DNA from: an uncultured Pelagibacteraceae bacterium
GTDB taxonomy: Bacteria > Pseudomonadota > Alphaproteobacteria > Pelagibacterales > Pelagibacteraceae
Length of the DNA stretch: 33,969 nt
Direction: 5' to 3'
NCBI GenBank assembly: GCA_902514755.1
Contig: CABXRY010000010.1
Coordinates: forward strand, 1-33,969
Under the pieces are notes generated by a model. That model did no database searches. It had not been told where the DNA came from and was given only the letters and a program-made list of their open reading frames with translations. Shown here piece after piece: positions 1 to 8,293 of this stretch (its first letter is position 1; the number at the start of each line of letters is the position of its first letter). The translations under genes were made by a program, and so were the position numbers.

Positions 1-1847
1 ACTTTCGAAATTTTATTTAATGTGTTACCTAACAATTCTTTAAGTGTAGTTTTGCCACAGCTGCCTGTAATTGCTATTATGTTTGTATCAATACTTTTTC
101 TAAAAATTTTTGAAACATTTGTTAAGAACTTCAAGGTATTTTTTACTTTAATCTGTCGATTATTATAAAATTTATTTTGAATCTTATTTACTACAGCTAA
201 TGAAGCTTTTCTCTTGAAAGACTGGGTAACAAATTTATTTCCATCATTTTTTTTTCCTTTAATAGCAAAAAAAATATCATTTTTAGTAACTTCCTGAGAA
301 TTAATTCTAGCTTTTTTTAAAGTTTTTAAGGGAGATAATCTTTTAATTTTAGCTATCTCTTTAACTACATTTATTTTTAAATTATTTGATAAATTAATAT
401 TTTTGTTTTTAATTGCACTTAGGATTACTTTTCTATCTGAAAAAAAAATTTTCTTACTTCCAATATCTTGGGTTTTCTCATGACCTTTTCCTGCTACCAG
501 CAAAATATCACCTGAATTTAAATCATGAATAGCTCGTGATATTGCCATTGCTCTGTCCGATATTTCAATAATTTTCTTTTTTTTAATCCCTTTTTTTATA
601 TCTCTTCTTATTTTTTGAGGATTTTCTAATCTGGGATTATCATTTGTAAGGATAATCTTATCTGAGAAATAACTCGCAATTTTGCCCATTTTTGATCTTT
701 TGTTCTGATCTCTATTTCCTCCACAGCCAAACAAGACTATGATTTTTTTTGCTGGAAATTGCTCCCTAAGATTTAAAAGACATGTTTTTAAAGCATCAGG
801 AGTGTGAGCATAATCAAGAATTACTTTAGAATGATTTTTAATCTTACCAATTTTTTCAAATCTTCCTTCGACTGGTTTCAATTTAGAAATTTTATTTAAT
901 ATTTTGTTTAATCCAATATTGCTATTTTTTGCAGCAATTATTGCCATCAAAACATTCTTTAATTGTATTTTTCCAATTAAATTTAAATTTATATTCTGTA
1001 TTGAATTGTTAAATCTAATTTTAAAAGATTGAGCCTCACCTTTAAAACTATGAGAGATGACTTGTAAATTTTTTTTTTTATCGTTAAGTGCATATAATTT
1101 TAATTTTTTGTTAATTGTAATTTTTTTAATTTTTTTAAATTCAGGTATTAATTGATCTGTTATTACATTACCTTTTTTTTTAATTAAATTTTTAAATAAA
1201 TAGAGTTTGGCATTTAAATAATTTTTTATATTTGTGTGATAATCTAAATGATCCTGTGATAAATTTGTAAATATACCAGAATTAAACTTTAAACCATCTA
1301 ATCTATTTTGCTTCAAACCATGGCTTGAAGCTTCCATAATTACATTTTCTATTTTATGACTTTTTAACTTACTCAATATTTCTGCCAATTTGATTGGATC
1401 AATTGTGGTATTAGATAAATTCAAATTAATATTTTTTGATTTAACTCCTAGAGTGCCTACTGAGGCAACTTTTTTATTATTTAATTTTAATATTTGATAA
1501 TAAAAATTAGCAACTGAGGATTTTCCATTTGTACCAGTTACTGCAATTAAATTTTTTGGTTTTTTATTATAAATTTTAAATGCAGTTTTAGCTAATAATT
1601 TTCTTATATTCTTTGTATGAATATATAAAATTCCATTTTGTACATGGTTAACTTTTTTTTCTGTTACAATAATTTTAGACCCTTTATTTATTGCATTTGA
1701 AATAAAATTATTTCCATCAAATTTATTTCCCTTAATTGCAAAAAAGATATTATTTTTTTTTATATTTTTTGTATCAAAAGAAATTCCTGAAAAATAAAAA
1801 TTTTTAAAATCTTTATTTATGTTGTTAAAATATTTTCCAAGAAGCAT
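1..1847 (-). CDS. murE/murF: MurE-MurF fusion (muramoyl ligases), 3' end cut by window edge
   Basis: Translating the minus strand from the ATG at 1847 gives one open frame with no stop to the left edge, about 615 visible codons. Residues 1 to about 490 are a complete MurE, the cytoplasmic ligase that adds meso-diaminopimelate to UDP-MurNAc-L-Ala-D-Glu. Visible motifs are the P-loop GTNGKS near residue 102, DYAHTPDAL, and DNPR near residue 402, which marks specificity for meso-DAP. After a short Lys-rich linker without Met the frame continues into the start of MurF, the D-Ala-D-Ala adding ligase, with DIFFAIKGKKNDGNKF and a second P-loop, GSCGKTT, at about 46-66. It starts 2 bases downstream of the ftsI stop, so it is the last visible gene of the dcw operon. 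Bifunctional MurE/MurF proteins are annotated in some Proteobacteria. The rest of MurF lies outside the window. Confidence 0.9.
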   Translation of the reverse strand, partial: MLLGKYFNNINKDFKNFYFSGISFDTKNIKKNNIFFAIKGNKFDGNNFISNAINKGSKIIVTEKKVNHVQNGILYIHTKNIRKLLAKTAFKIYNKKPKNLIAVTGTNGKSSVANFYYQILKLNNKKVASVGTLGVKSKNINLNLSNTTIDPIKLAEILSKLKSHKIENVIMEASSHGLKQNRLDGLKFNSGIFTNLSQDHLDYHTNIKNYLNAKLYLFKNLIKKKGNVITDQLIPEFKKIKKITINKKLKLYALNDKKKNLQVISHSFKGEAQSFKIRFNNSIQNINLNLIGKIQLKNVLMAIIAAKNSNIGLNKILNKISKLKPVEGRFEKIGKIKNHSKVILDYAHTPDALKTCLLNLREQFPAKKIIVLFGCGGNRDQNKRSKMGKIASYFSDKIILTNDNPRLENPQKIRRDIKKGIKKKKIIEISDRAMAISRAIHDLNSGDILLVAGKGHEKTQDIGSKKIFFSDRKVILSAIKNKNINLSNNLKINVVKEIAKIKRLSPLKTLKKARINSQEVTKNDIFFAIKGKKNDGNKFVTQSFKRKASLAVVNKIQNKFYNNRQIKVKNTLKFLTNVSKIFRKSIDTNIIAITGSCGKTTLKELLGNTLNKISK

Positions 1848-1849
1848 GA

Positions 1850-3541
1850 TTAATTAATTTCTATATATTTTGTGGCTAAAATAGGCCCAATTTTATCTAT
1901 CACCTTCCCTACTACCTCAACTGATGTCCAACCAGCTGTATTGTAAAGAGTGCCTTTCCAGCCTCCTTTTCGATGTCTATATTTATAATAATAATCTTCA
2001 GATTTTTTTGGAGTATCTAACATTACAACAAAAACAAATTGTGGATTTGAAGTGGGAAAAATTGATGCAAAAGTATTTATTTTAGCCTCGGAATATGCTC
2101 CGCTCTCAGGCTGATCAGCTGTTCCTGTTTTTCCACCAATTTCATAACTTTGAACATCTGCGAATTTGGCAGTCCCCTCTTCAGTATTTACAATTTTTCT
2201 TAGAGCATTCACAACTTTTTTAGAAATACCCTTGTTTAATATTCTTTTATTCTTTTTGTTTATTTTATTTTTTTTATAAATCAAAGTTGGTTTAATTTCA
2301 TATCCGCCATTTGATAATATGGCATAACCTTTAGCTAATTGGAGAATTGTAGTTGCTATCCCATGTCCAAAAGAAGCTGTAGCTAATCTACATTTTCCAA
2401 AATCATAATTTTTTTGTGGAGCAACCTCGTCAATATCAAATTCAATATTACTTAAAACACCTACGTTTTCTAAAAATAATTTAAATTTTTCTGAGCCTAC
2501 TTTTTGAGCAATTCTGACTGATCCTATATTTCCAGATCTAACGAAAATTTGTTCTGCTGTTAAATTTGATGGTATTTTATTATCGTATTCACCGATTCTA
2601 TATTTATCACATTTAATTGATTTAGGTAAATCTAAAAACACGGTTTCTGGCTCTATTACATTTTCATTTAAAGCACTTGCAAAGGTGAAGGCTTTAAAAA
2701 CTGAACCAAGTTCGTAAGTACCTTTAGTTACCCTATTAATATAATTAACATTGGTAATATTTTGTCTTTCATTTGGATTAAAATCTGGAAGAGAAACTAA
2801 TGATAGAATATTTCCGTTATTAACATTCATTAAGATAGCCGCACTACCTTTGCTTTTAAAAATTTCTTGGTATGTCATTAATTCTTTTCTAATTAAAAAT
2901 TGAATATCTTTATCTAAAGTTAATCTTATTGAATCTTCTGATTCTCTAAGTTCATCATTTAATGATTTTTCTAATCCAGAAATACCATTATTATTATCAT
3001 CTATTTGACCCAAAACATGGCTAAAAAGATTTTTTTGAGGGTACATCCTTAAAACTTTTTCCTCAGGAATTAGAGATTTATCTCCTAATTGCATTATTTT
3101 TTCATAATTTTCTTCTGAAATTTTTTTTTCTAAGTAAAAAAATTTTTTATTTTCTATCTTTTTTTCAATCTCATTAAATTTTTTATTAGGAAAAATTATA
3201 TTTAAACTTAAAATTAGTTTTTTCTTGTCAATTATATCTGAAGTTTTTAATCCAATATCAATTGATTTGACAGTTTTGGCTAAGTAATTACCATTTATAT
3301 CTATAATATCTGCTCTATAAAGTGGATTTTGAAATGTAGGAAGATTGTTTATATTTTCTGATTTATTATTTCGCGATCCTAAATGAATTAAATGTATTGT
3401 GTAAATCAGATAGATAATAAAAAAAACAAAAAAAATAAAAGCTACACGATTAAATTGAATATTTAAGCCGTTTTCTTTTTTCTTAAATGTAAAATCACTT
3501 TGATAATCTTCTATTGTAAATTTTGATTTATTTTCAACCAT
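1850..3541 (-). CDS. ftsI: FtsI / PBP3, septal peptidoglycan transpeptidase
   Basis: 563 residues. This is the class B penicillin-binding protein that crosslinks septal peptidoglycan in the periplasm. A single membrane anchor lies at about residues 32-54 after a short cytoplasmic tail. The dimerisation (pedestal) domain spans roughly 70-210. The transpeptidase domain carries all three signature motifs: SVFK with nucleophile Ser280, SGN at 336-338, and KTGT at 471-474. The start codon ATG shares one base with the stop of ftsL (TAATG), which implies translational coupling. The length is normal for the family. The FtsI assignment over other class B PBPs rests on the place between ftsL and murE, the classical dcw order. 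Confidence 0.95.
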   Translation of the reverse strand: MVENKSKFTIEDYQSDFTFKKKENGLNIQFNRVAFIFFVFFIIYLIYTIHLIHLGSRNNKSENINNLPTFQNPLYRADIIDINGNYLAKTVKSIDIGLKTSDIIDKKKLILSLNIIFPNKKFNEIEKKIENKKFFYLEKKISEENYEKIMQLGDKSLIPEEKVLRMYPQKNLFSHVLGQIDDNNNGISGLEKSLNDELRESEDSIRLTLDKDIQFLIRKELMTYQEIFKSKGSAAILMNVNNGNILSLVSLPDFNPNERQNITNVNYINRVTKGTYELGSVFKAFTFASALNENVIEPETVFLDLPKSIKCDKYRIGEYDNKIPSNLTAEQIFVRSGNIGSVRIAQKVGSEKFKLFLENVGVLSNIEFDIDEVAPQKNYDFGKCRLATASFGHGIATTILQLAKGYAILSNGGYEIKPTLIYKKNKINKKNKRILNKGISKKVVNALRKIVNTEEGTAKFADVQSYEIGGKTGTADQPESGAYSEAKINTFASIFPTSNPQFVFVVMLDTPKKSEDYYYKYRHRKGGWKGTLYNTAGWTSVEVVGKVIDKIGPILATKYIEIN

Positions 3542-3846
3542 TACTCTTTAATAATTTTAAAATCTTTGATTTTTTTTGTATTATTTAAAATATTAAAAAT
3601 TTTGATATCTTTTATATCTTTTTGAATTAACTCTTCTTCAAAATAGAGAGATTGATATTCAAGTAATTTTTCTGCAGAGCTAAGATAATCATACTCCAAA
3701 GATATATTTTCAAATTCTGATTTTAATACTCTAATATTTTCTTTTACTGTAAATAATTCGTCCTCGATCTGCTTAGTAGTATTTTTAATTACAGCTGTTG
3801 ATAGAACTAAAAATAAAATCACAGCTGCTAAACCAAATTTTTTCAC
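3541..3846 (-). CDS. ftsL: FtsL-like cell division protein
   Basis: 101 residues. FtsL is a small bitopic divisome protein that forms a coiled-coil complex with FtsB and FtsQ and activates FtsWI. The sequence shows a very short cytoplasmic N terminus, one hydrophobic segment at about residues 4-20, and then a charged, heptad-like region at about 25-75 that predicts a coiled coil. FtsL is too divergent for a motif-based call, so the assignment relies on topology, size and position between rsmH and ftsI. The start is GTG, overlapping the rsmH stop by four bases (GTGA). Its stop overlaps the ftsI start (TAATG), so all three genes look translationally coupled. Confidence 0.82.
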   Translation of the reverse strand: MKKFGLAAVILFLVLSTAVIKNTTKQIEDELFTVKENIRVLKSEFENISLEYDYLSSAEKLLEYQSLYFEEELIQKDIKDIKIFNILNNTKKIKDFKIIKE

Positions 3847-4853
3847 AATTTGTCTCCAAAATTTTCAATTTCAATTAAATTTCTAAATTGGTTTTCTATG
3901 TCAGTATCAAAGGTATAAAAATCAGATTTTTTTATTGCATATCTAAATTTAGCAGATCTAGATGGTGGATTTTCACTTATCTCTTCATCTGAGGGTAGAA
4001 TTGGTTTTTTTTGTATTAAGTTTAAAAGAGTCTCAGCTTGTTTGGTAACTGGGCTATATCTTGAAATACTTTTATTTTCTGAAAGACTTTTAAAAAAATA
4101 TTTTACTATTTTGTCCTCTAAAGAATGAAACGTAACCACCCCTAAAATGCCACCTTTTTTTAAAACTTTAGTAGCATTAATAAGTCCATAAATTAACTCA
4201 CTTATTTCTTTGTTTACAAATATTCTTAAAGCTTGAAACACCTTTGTCGCATTATGGACTTTAAAATTTTTCCTTTTTCTTGATTTATCAATAATTTCAA
4301 CTAAAGCCCTAGTATCAATTTTATTTTTCAATCTCTCTTTTATAATATTTCTTGCAATATATTTTCCCTCTTTTTCATCACCAAAAAATTTAAAAATTTT
4401 TTCTAATTCTTTTTCATCTAGTTTATTGATTGCATCTTCAGCAGAATAGCTATTTAAACCCAATTGCATATTTAATTTACCATCTGCTTCGAATGAAAGT
4501 CCTTTTTGTGGATCTTTTATTTGAGTATAAGAGTAGCCAAGATCAAAAATTACACCTCTTATATTTTCATTTTTAAGTTTTAGATTGTTTAATTGACTGA
4601 ATTTAATATTTTTAAAAATAAATCTATCTTCAAAATTTTCTTTAAATTTATTTGCAATTTTTTCGCTCTCTACATCTCTATCAAGTGCAATTATGCTTGT
4701 ATTCTCAAAATCAAGAATTTTTTTGGAATACCCTCCTTGACCAAAAGTACAATCAATAAATGTGCCACCATGTTGAGGGGAAAAAACGCTAATAATTTCT
4801 TTTAGCAGTACCGGGTAATGCTTTTGCATTTCCGATACTATGGTGGCTTCCAT
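3843..4853 (-). CDS. rsmH: RsmH (MraW), 16S rRNA m4C1402 methyltransferase
   Basis: 336 residues. RsmH methylates N4 of C1402 in the 16S rRNA decoding centre, using S-adenosylmethionine. Visible features are HYPVLLKEI at the N terminus, the SAM-binding [12 protein letters not shown] motif at about 33-44, [20 protein letters not shown], and the C-terminal [16 protein letters not shown] and [10 protein letters not shown] blocks, all typical of the family. The start is uncertain: the ATG at 4853 gives eight extra residues, whereas Met9 (ATG at 4829) places HYPVLL nearer the usual N terminus. Neither has a strong ribosome binding site. It lies 18 bases after ftsZ and overlaps ftsL by four bases. 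Confidence 0.93.
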   Translation of the reverse strand: MEATIVSEMQKHYPVLLKEIISVFSPQHGGTFIDCTFGQGGYSKKILDFENTSIIALDRDVESEKIANKFKENFEDRFIFKNIKFSQLNNLKLKNENIRGVIFDLGYSYTQIKDPQKGLSFEADGKLNMQLGLNSYSAEDAINKLDEKELEKIFKFFGDEKEGKYIARNIIKERLKNKIDTRALVEIIDKSRKRKNFKVHNATKVFQALRIFVNKEISELIYGLINATKVLKKGGILGVVTFHSLEDKIVKYFFKSLSENKSISRYSPVTKQAETLLNLIQKKPILPSDEEISENPPSRSAKFRYAIKKSDFYTFDTDIENQFRNLIEIENFGDKL

Positions 4854-4871
4854 TTATTACTTTGAAGACCA

Positions 4872-6350
4872 TTAATTCTTTTGTCTTCTTAGGAATGCTG
4901 GTATTTCAAGATCGTCATCTTCTTCTTCATTTGATGATAACAAATCTTCAGGAGTAGAATGTTCACTTTCTGAACTAAATAAATCAGGAGAGTCAGAATC
5001 TACACCGAATTCTTTTAAATCGTTTGATATATCGTCTTCAATACTCTCTGTTTCTATATTCTCTTGAGATGTTTCAATGGCTTCTTGAGTAAATGATTTT
5101 TCCATTTCATTTATAGAACTATCCTCTACAACATTTTCAGATACATGATTTGAATTAGTCATAATCTCTTCATTTACAATATTTGAATGATTGCTATCAT
5201 TAGCTTGTTCCTGGACAATTTCATTTTCAAGTTTTAATGCATTTGCACCGTTTGAAATCGGACTAGCGGTTGTACTAGAAAAATTAAAAGATGCAGATGT
5301 TCCTAAATGTGAGAAATCTGAGTAACCTGGGTTTCTATTTTGAATTCGATGAACCATATTTATCACTGATTTTGTCTCAGGTTGTTGTCCATCCAGTGAT
5401 GTTGCAACAATTGAAACTCTCATTTTACCATCAAGTTCTGGGTCTGTAATTGCACCAATAATTAATTCTGCTTCTGGATCTACTTCAGCTCTTACTTTAT
5501 TAACAGCTTCATCTACCTCAAAAAGTTTAAGATCTTTTCCGCCTGTAATATTAACTAGCAACCCTTTAGCACCCTTTAAAGTGTAATCATCAATCAATGG
5601 GTTGCTTATAGCCATCTCAGCTGCTTGAAGTGCTCTACCTTCACCTTCTGCTTCACCAGTTCCCATCATCGCTTTACCCATTGAAGCCATTACAGTTTCA
5701 ACATCAGCAAAATCTAAATTAATTAACCCTGGTCTTACCATCAAATCAGTAATACTTTGAACTCCATGCATCAGAACATTGTTAGAAAGATTAAATGAGT
5801 CTTCAAATGTTGTTTGCTCATTTGCAATTTTAAATAAATTTTGATTTGGAATAACTATAATCGTATCAACATGTTTTCTTAATTCCTCCAAACCTTGTTG
5901 TGCTCTTCGCATTCTTGAGGGGCCTTCATATAGAAATGGAAGAGTCACAACACCTACAGTTAAGATATTTAATTCTTTTGCAGCTCTAGCAATCACATGA
6001 GCAGCACCAGTACCTGTGCCACCACCCATACCAGCTGCAATAAAAACCATGTTTGCACCTTGCAATGTATTTATAATTTCATTTAAAGATTCATCTGCTG
6101 CAGCTTGTCCTATGTCAAGTTTAGCGCCAGCTCCCAAACCTTTGGTTAAATTTAAACCAATTTGAATTCTTGTTTTACATTTACTTAACTTTAAATCTTG
6201 TGCATCAGTATTGACTGCAATAAATTCTACACCTTGTAAATTATTTTCGATCATTTCATTTACAGCATTTCCGCCTGCTCCGCCAACTCCCATAACTAGT
6301 AATCGTGGCTGTAACTCTTTTATTTCTGGTGTTTTAAAGTTAATTGTCAT
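4872..6350 (-). CDS. ftsZ: FtsZ, tubulin-like division GTPase
   Basis: 492 residues. FtsZ polymerises with GTP into the division ring and recruits the divisome. The GTP-binding signature GGGTGTG is at about 109-115, preceded by [13 protein letters not shown] at 21-33. The globular core ends near residue 320. A long acidic Ser/Asn/Glu-rich linker of about 150 residues follows, then the C-terminal conserved peptide [10 protein letters not shown], which binds membrane tethers such as FtsA. This tail has the alphaproteobacterial form. A strong ribosome binding site (GAGGGG) lies inside the 3' end of mraZ, and only three bases separate the two genes, so they are coupled. The place is unusual, because ftsZ normally ends the dcw cluster after ftsQ-ftsA. 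Confidence 0.97.
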   Translation of the reverse strand: MTINFKTPEIKELQPRLLVMGVGGAGGNAVNEMIENNLQGVEFIAVNTDAQDLKLSKCKTRIQIGLNLTKGLGAGAKLDIGQAAADESLNEIINTLQGANMVFIAAGMGGGTGTGAAHVIARAAKELNILTVGVVTLPFLYEGPSRMRRAQQGLEELRKHVDTIIVIPNQNLFKIANEQTTFEDSFNLSNNVLMHGVQSITDLMVRPGLINLDFADVETVMASMGKAMMGTGEAEGEGRALQAAEMAISNPLIDDYTLKGAKGLLVNITGGKDLKLFEVDEAVNKVRAEVDPEAELIIGAITDPELDGKMRVSIVATSLDGQQPETKSVINMVHRIQNRNPGYSDFSHLGTSASFNFSSTTASPISNGANALKLENEIVQEQANDSNHSNIVNEEIMTNSNHVSENVVEDSSINEMEKSFTQEAIETSQENIETESIEDDISNDLKEFGVDSDSPDLFSSESEHSTPEDLLSSNEEEDDDLEIPAFLRRQKN

Positions 6351-6353
6351 CTT

Positions 6354-6821
6354 TTATTTCCCCTCATTGTTATTTAAGTGTTTTTCCCATTTAAGGTTAG
6401 CTCGGTTCAAGTTTGCTTTTTTTCTTGCAGTAGCCTTAAATTTTATAAACGCTGTTGGTTCCCAAATTTGAAAAGTTTGACCTTGGCCAACAAACAACAT
6501 GCTATTTTTTATCCTTGCATGTTTTAGTAATTTTGCTGAAAGAGATATTCTTCCTTCGCTATCAAATTGTAAGTTTGTACTTTCTGCTAAAATGGATGTA
6601 GCAAAATAATCTCTTTTCTCCTCAAAAGGATTTAGTGAATCAATTGCAAAAGAAATTTTTTCAATTCTATCTTGAGAGCATGCTTCTATTGAAGAATTAT
6701 TAAATGATGGATAACAAATCACACCATTGTAACCTAAATTTGACAAATGTGACCTGAAACTAGCAGGCACAGATACTCTCCCTTTTTTGTCTAATTTGTT
6801 CTCGTAAGTAGATAAAAACAT
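6354..6821 (-). CDS. mraZ: MraZ, transcriptional regulator of the dcw operon
   Basis: 155 residues. MraZ is a ring-forming DNA-binding protein built from two SpoVT/AbrB-like repeats and represses its own dcw promoter in studied bacteria. The first repeat is at about 5-50 (NKLDKKGRVSVPASFR) and the second at about 76-120 (LQFDSEGRISLSAKLLKHA). Both carry the DxxGR core. The C terminus is basic and a little longer than in E. coli. It is the first gene of the minus-strand dcw operon. Immediately upstream is a promoter with three TGGG boxes in a perfect 10-base period, the arrangement expected for MraZ binding, which supports autoregulation here. Confidence 0.95.
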   Translation of the reverse strand: MFLSTYENKLDKKGRVSVPASFRSHLSNLGYNGVICYPSFNNSSIEACSQDRIEKISFAIDSLNPFEEKRDYFATSILAESTNLQFDSEGRISLSAKLLKHARIKNSMLFVGQGQTFQIWEPTAFIKFKATARKKANLNRANLKWEKHLNNNEGK

Positions 6822-6849
6822 ATATTTTTAAATTCATAAATTCCATAAT

Positions 6850-6873
6850 TGGGAATATATGGGAATATATGGG
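6850..6873. promoter_or_regulatory. Probable MraZ operator: three TGGG boxes, 10-base period
   Basis: On the plus strand TGGG occurs at 6850-6853, 6860-6863 and 6870-6873, with identical six-base spacers (AATATA) between them. MraZ of E. coli recognises TGGGN direct repeats separated by five bases, which gives the same ten-base period. The boxes read on the strand opposite to mraZ. They flank and overlap the predicted -10 element of the mraZ promoter and continue to about the predicted start of transcription, a good place for repression. The MraZ link is inferred from spacing and location. Confidence 0.75.
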
Positions 6874-6892
6874 TAATTAAAATAATAGTCAA
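6864..6892 (-). promoter_or_regulatory. Predicted sigma-70 promoter of the mraZ-ftsZ operon
   Basis: On the minus strand, TTGACT (6892-6887) and TATATT (6869-6864) are separated by exactly 17 bases, close to the sigma-70 consensus. Transcription would start near 6857, giving a leader of roughly 35 bases before the mraZ ATG. The -10 lies between two of the TGGG boxes. Confidence 0.65.
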
Positions 6893-6904
6893 ATGTTGAT
6901 TCTA

Positions 6905-6932
6905 TGCTCAATAAAAGTCATTTTATAGAGCA
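6905..6932. other. Hairpin in the spacer between rnpB and mraZ
   Basis: Two 12-base arms (6905-6916 and 6921-6932) pair with one mismatch around a four-base loop. No T-run follows on either strand, so it is not a standard intrinsic terminator. It lies downstream of rnpB and 13 bases upstream of the mraZ -35 element. It could end or process the RNase P RNA precursor, or separate the two transcripts. The rest of the spacer, 6933-7082, is AT-rich and I see no gene in it. Confidence 0.4.
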
Positions 6933-7082
6933 ATTTGATATTATTGTTGAGATTGAATGAGTTGTTTTTTTTTATGTAGCTTGAAGAATAAAAAGAATAC
7001 TTATACTTGCTGAATTCAAATGTATGCTTATGGCTAGAACGATATTTTTTGTTTATTATTGAATTTTCATTTTTTATTGTGA

Positions 7083-7441
7083 ATGCCAGATAAACTATAA
7101 GCCGGGTTCTGTCATTTAAACCTATCATTTGTCTAGGCTCAAGATCACTCTTAAGCTCAAGCAACTAACCCTGATGACTAGCCAAGGACGGCTTTTAGTT
7201 TTTCAACAATGTCATCTCTACTTAGTCTTGCTCCCAGTGGGGTTTTCCAGCGTTCATTGTTACCAATAGAACCGGTGTGCTCTTACCACACCTTTTCACC
7301 CTTGCCATGTTATGGCGGTATATTTTCTGTGGCACTATCCCTAGGGTTACCCCCGCCAGGTATTACCTGGCACTGTATCCTTATGGAGCCCGGACTTTCC
7401 TCTTTAATAAATTAAAGCGATAAATCATTTATCTGGCAATA
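7083..7441 (-). ncRNA. rnpB: RNase P RNA, bacterial type A
   Basis: This is the catalytic RNA that matures tRNA 5' ends. On the minus strand the 5' conserved block GAGGAAAGTCCGGGCTCC is present at about 7402-7385, GGTAAGAGCACACCGG occurs in the middle (about 7290-7275), and the 3' block ACAGAACCCGGCTTA is at about 7112-7098. The ends are set by helix P1: TGCCAGATAAA at the 5' side pairs with TTTATCTGGCA at the 3' side. The total of about 360 bases is normal for type A. It lies 40 bases downstream of the amidase gene on the same strand. Exact ends are approximate. Confidence 0.96.
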
Positions 7442-7480
7442 CTAACTTATTACCAATTTATAAAACTGCAAGGAAAAAAT

Positions 7481-8224
7481 TTATTGTTTAACTAAATTTT
7501 GGCTTATAATTAAGCATTCTCTATCAATTTTTCCATTTACTATCTCTGGTCTAAACCTTCTTTGAAAAGCTTTCGTAATTTTTAATAAATAATTATTTCT
7601 TTTATATTTAAAATTTTTTGGAATTTTTTTTGAGTAACCAATTTTATACATATTTTTATAAAATAAATTTTTATGTATATTATCAATTTTGAGCATTCTA
7701 TTTTTAATTAATATCTTTTGATTTATATTGTGCCAATAACCAATCTTTTTTTTTGACAAATGCCTCCATGGAAATTTTTCACCAGGGTCTTTTTTTCTTT
7801 CTGGCGCGATATCAGAATGTCCTAAAATATTTTTTTTATTAATTTTATATTTGATCATTAAAAATTTAGTCAATTTAATTAATGTTAATATTTGTTGTTT
7901 TTTAAATTTTTTATATCCGAAATTATGGCCAGGATTTGTAATTTCAATACCAATTGAATTTTTGTTTAAAGATTTATAGTTCTTCCATTTAGATACTCCG
8001 GCATGCCATGCAATATATAAATCAGGTACTAATTTAGTTATCTCACCATTTTTGTTAATTAAATAATGGCTGCTCACCTGTGATTTATAATTAGTAAGTC
8101 TTTTTAATGCAGTTTTTTCACTTTTCATTCCCGTATAGTGAAAAATAATGAATTTAATTTGTTTAAAATTTCTTTTTTTAGAATTAAAGTTAGGTGAGTA
8201 ATTTAAATTTGTTTTATAAGCCAT
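7481..8224 (-). CDS. N-acetylmuramoyl-L-alanine amidase, AmpD/AmiD-type (Amidase_2)
   Basis: 247 residues. It is predicted to be a zinc amidase that cuts the bond between MurNAc (or anhydro-MurNAc) and the stem peptide. Zinc ligands can be placed at His29 (FHYTG), His136 (GHSDIAP) and Asp146 (KDPGEKFPW), with the catalytic Glu94 in GIEITN. No signal peptide is visible, which favours a cytoplasmic muropeptide-recycling role like AmpD. The C-terminal 35 or so residues (TKAFQRRFRPEIVNGKID) resemble a peptidoglycan-binding repeat, more like AmiD. The sequence is very Lys-rich and AT-rich. It is divergent from mlaA and followed by rnpB. Confidence 0.85.
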   Translation of the reverse strand: MAYKTNLNYSPNFNSKKRNFKQIKFIIFHYTGMKSEKTALKRLTNYKSQVSSHYLINKNGEITKLVPDLYIAWHAGVSKWKNYKSLNKNSIGIEITNPGHNFGYKKFKKQQILTLIKLTKFLMIKYKINKKNILGHSDIAPERKKDPGEKFPWRHLSKKKIGYWHNINQKILIKNRMLKIDNIHKNLFYKNMYKIGYSKKIPKNFKYKRNNYLLKITKAFQRRFRPEIVNGKIDRECLIISQNLVKQ

Positions 8225-8254
8225 TTTTCCGTCAATATTTAAGCTAAATCTACA

Positions 8255-8284
8255 TTTACAATACCTTAATATGCATTATATAAT
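8255..8284 (+). promoter_or_regulatory. Predicted promoter of mlaA-mlaC, nearly leaderless
   Basis: TTTACA at 8255-8260 and a perfect TATAAT at 8279-8284 are 18 bases apart. A start of transcription six to eight bases after the -10 falls at about 8290-8292, only a few bases before the mlaA ATG at 8294. No ribosome binding site precedes that ATG. Confidence 0.6.
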
Positions 8285-8293
8285 TAACATTTT

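Noticed and set aside
4593..4805. Plus-strand open frame antisense to rsmH, and similar antisense frames inside ftsZ, carB, uvrB and others.
   Set aside because: Each lies wholly within a well-supported gene in another frame and shows no family motif.
6889..7164. A 91-codon open frame on the minus strand upstream of mraZ.
   Set aside because: Its first quarter lies in the 3' end of the RNase P RNA and the remainder is AT-rich spacer with the hairpin and the mraZ -35 region. It has no recognisable motif.
7209..7415. A 68-codon plus-strand open frame.
   Set aside because: It runs antisense through the conserved core of rnpB, so the open frame is explained by the RNA structure.
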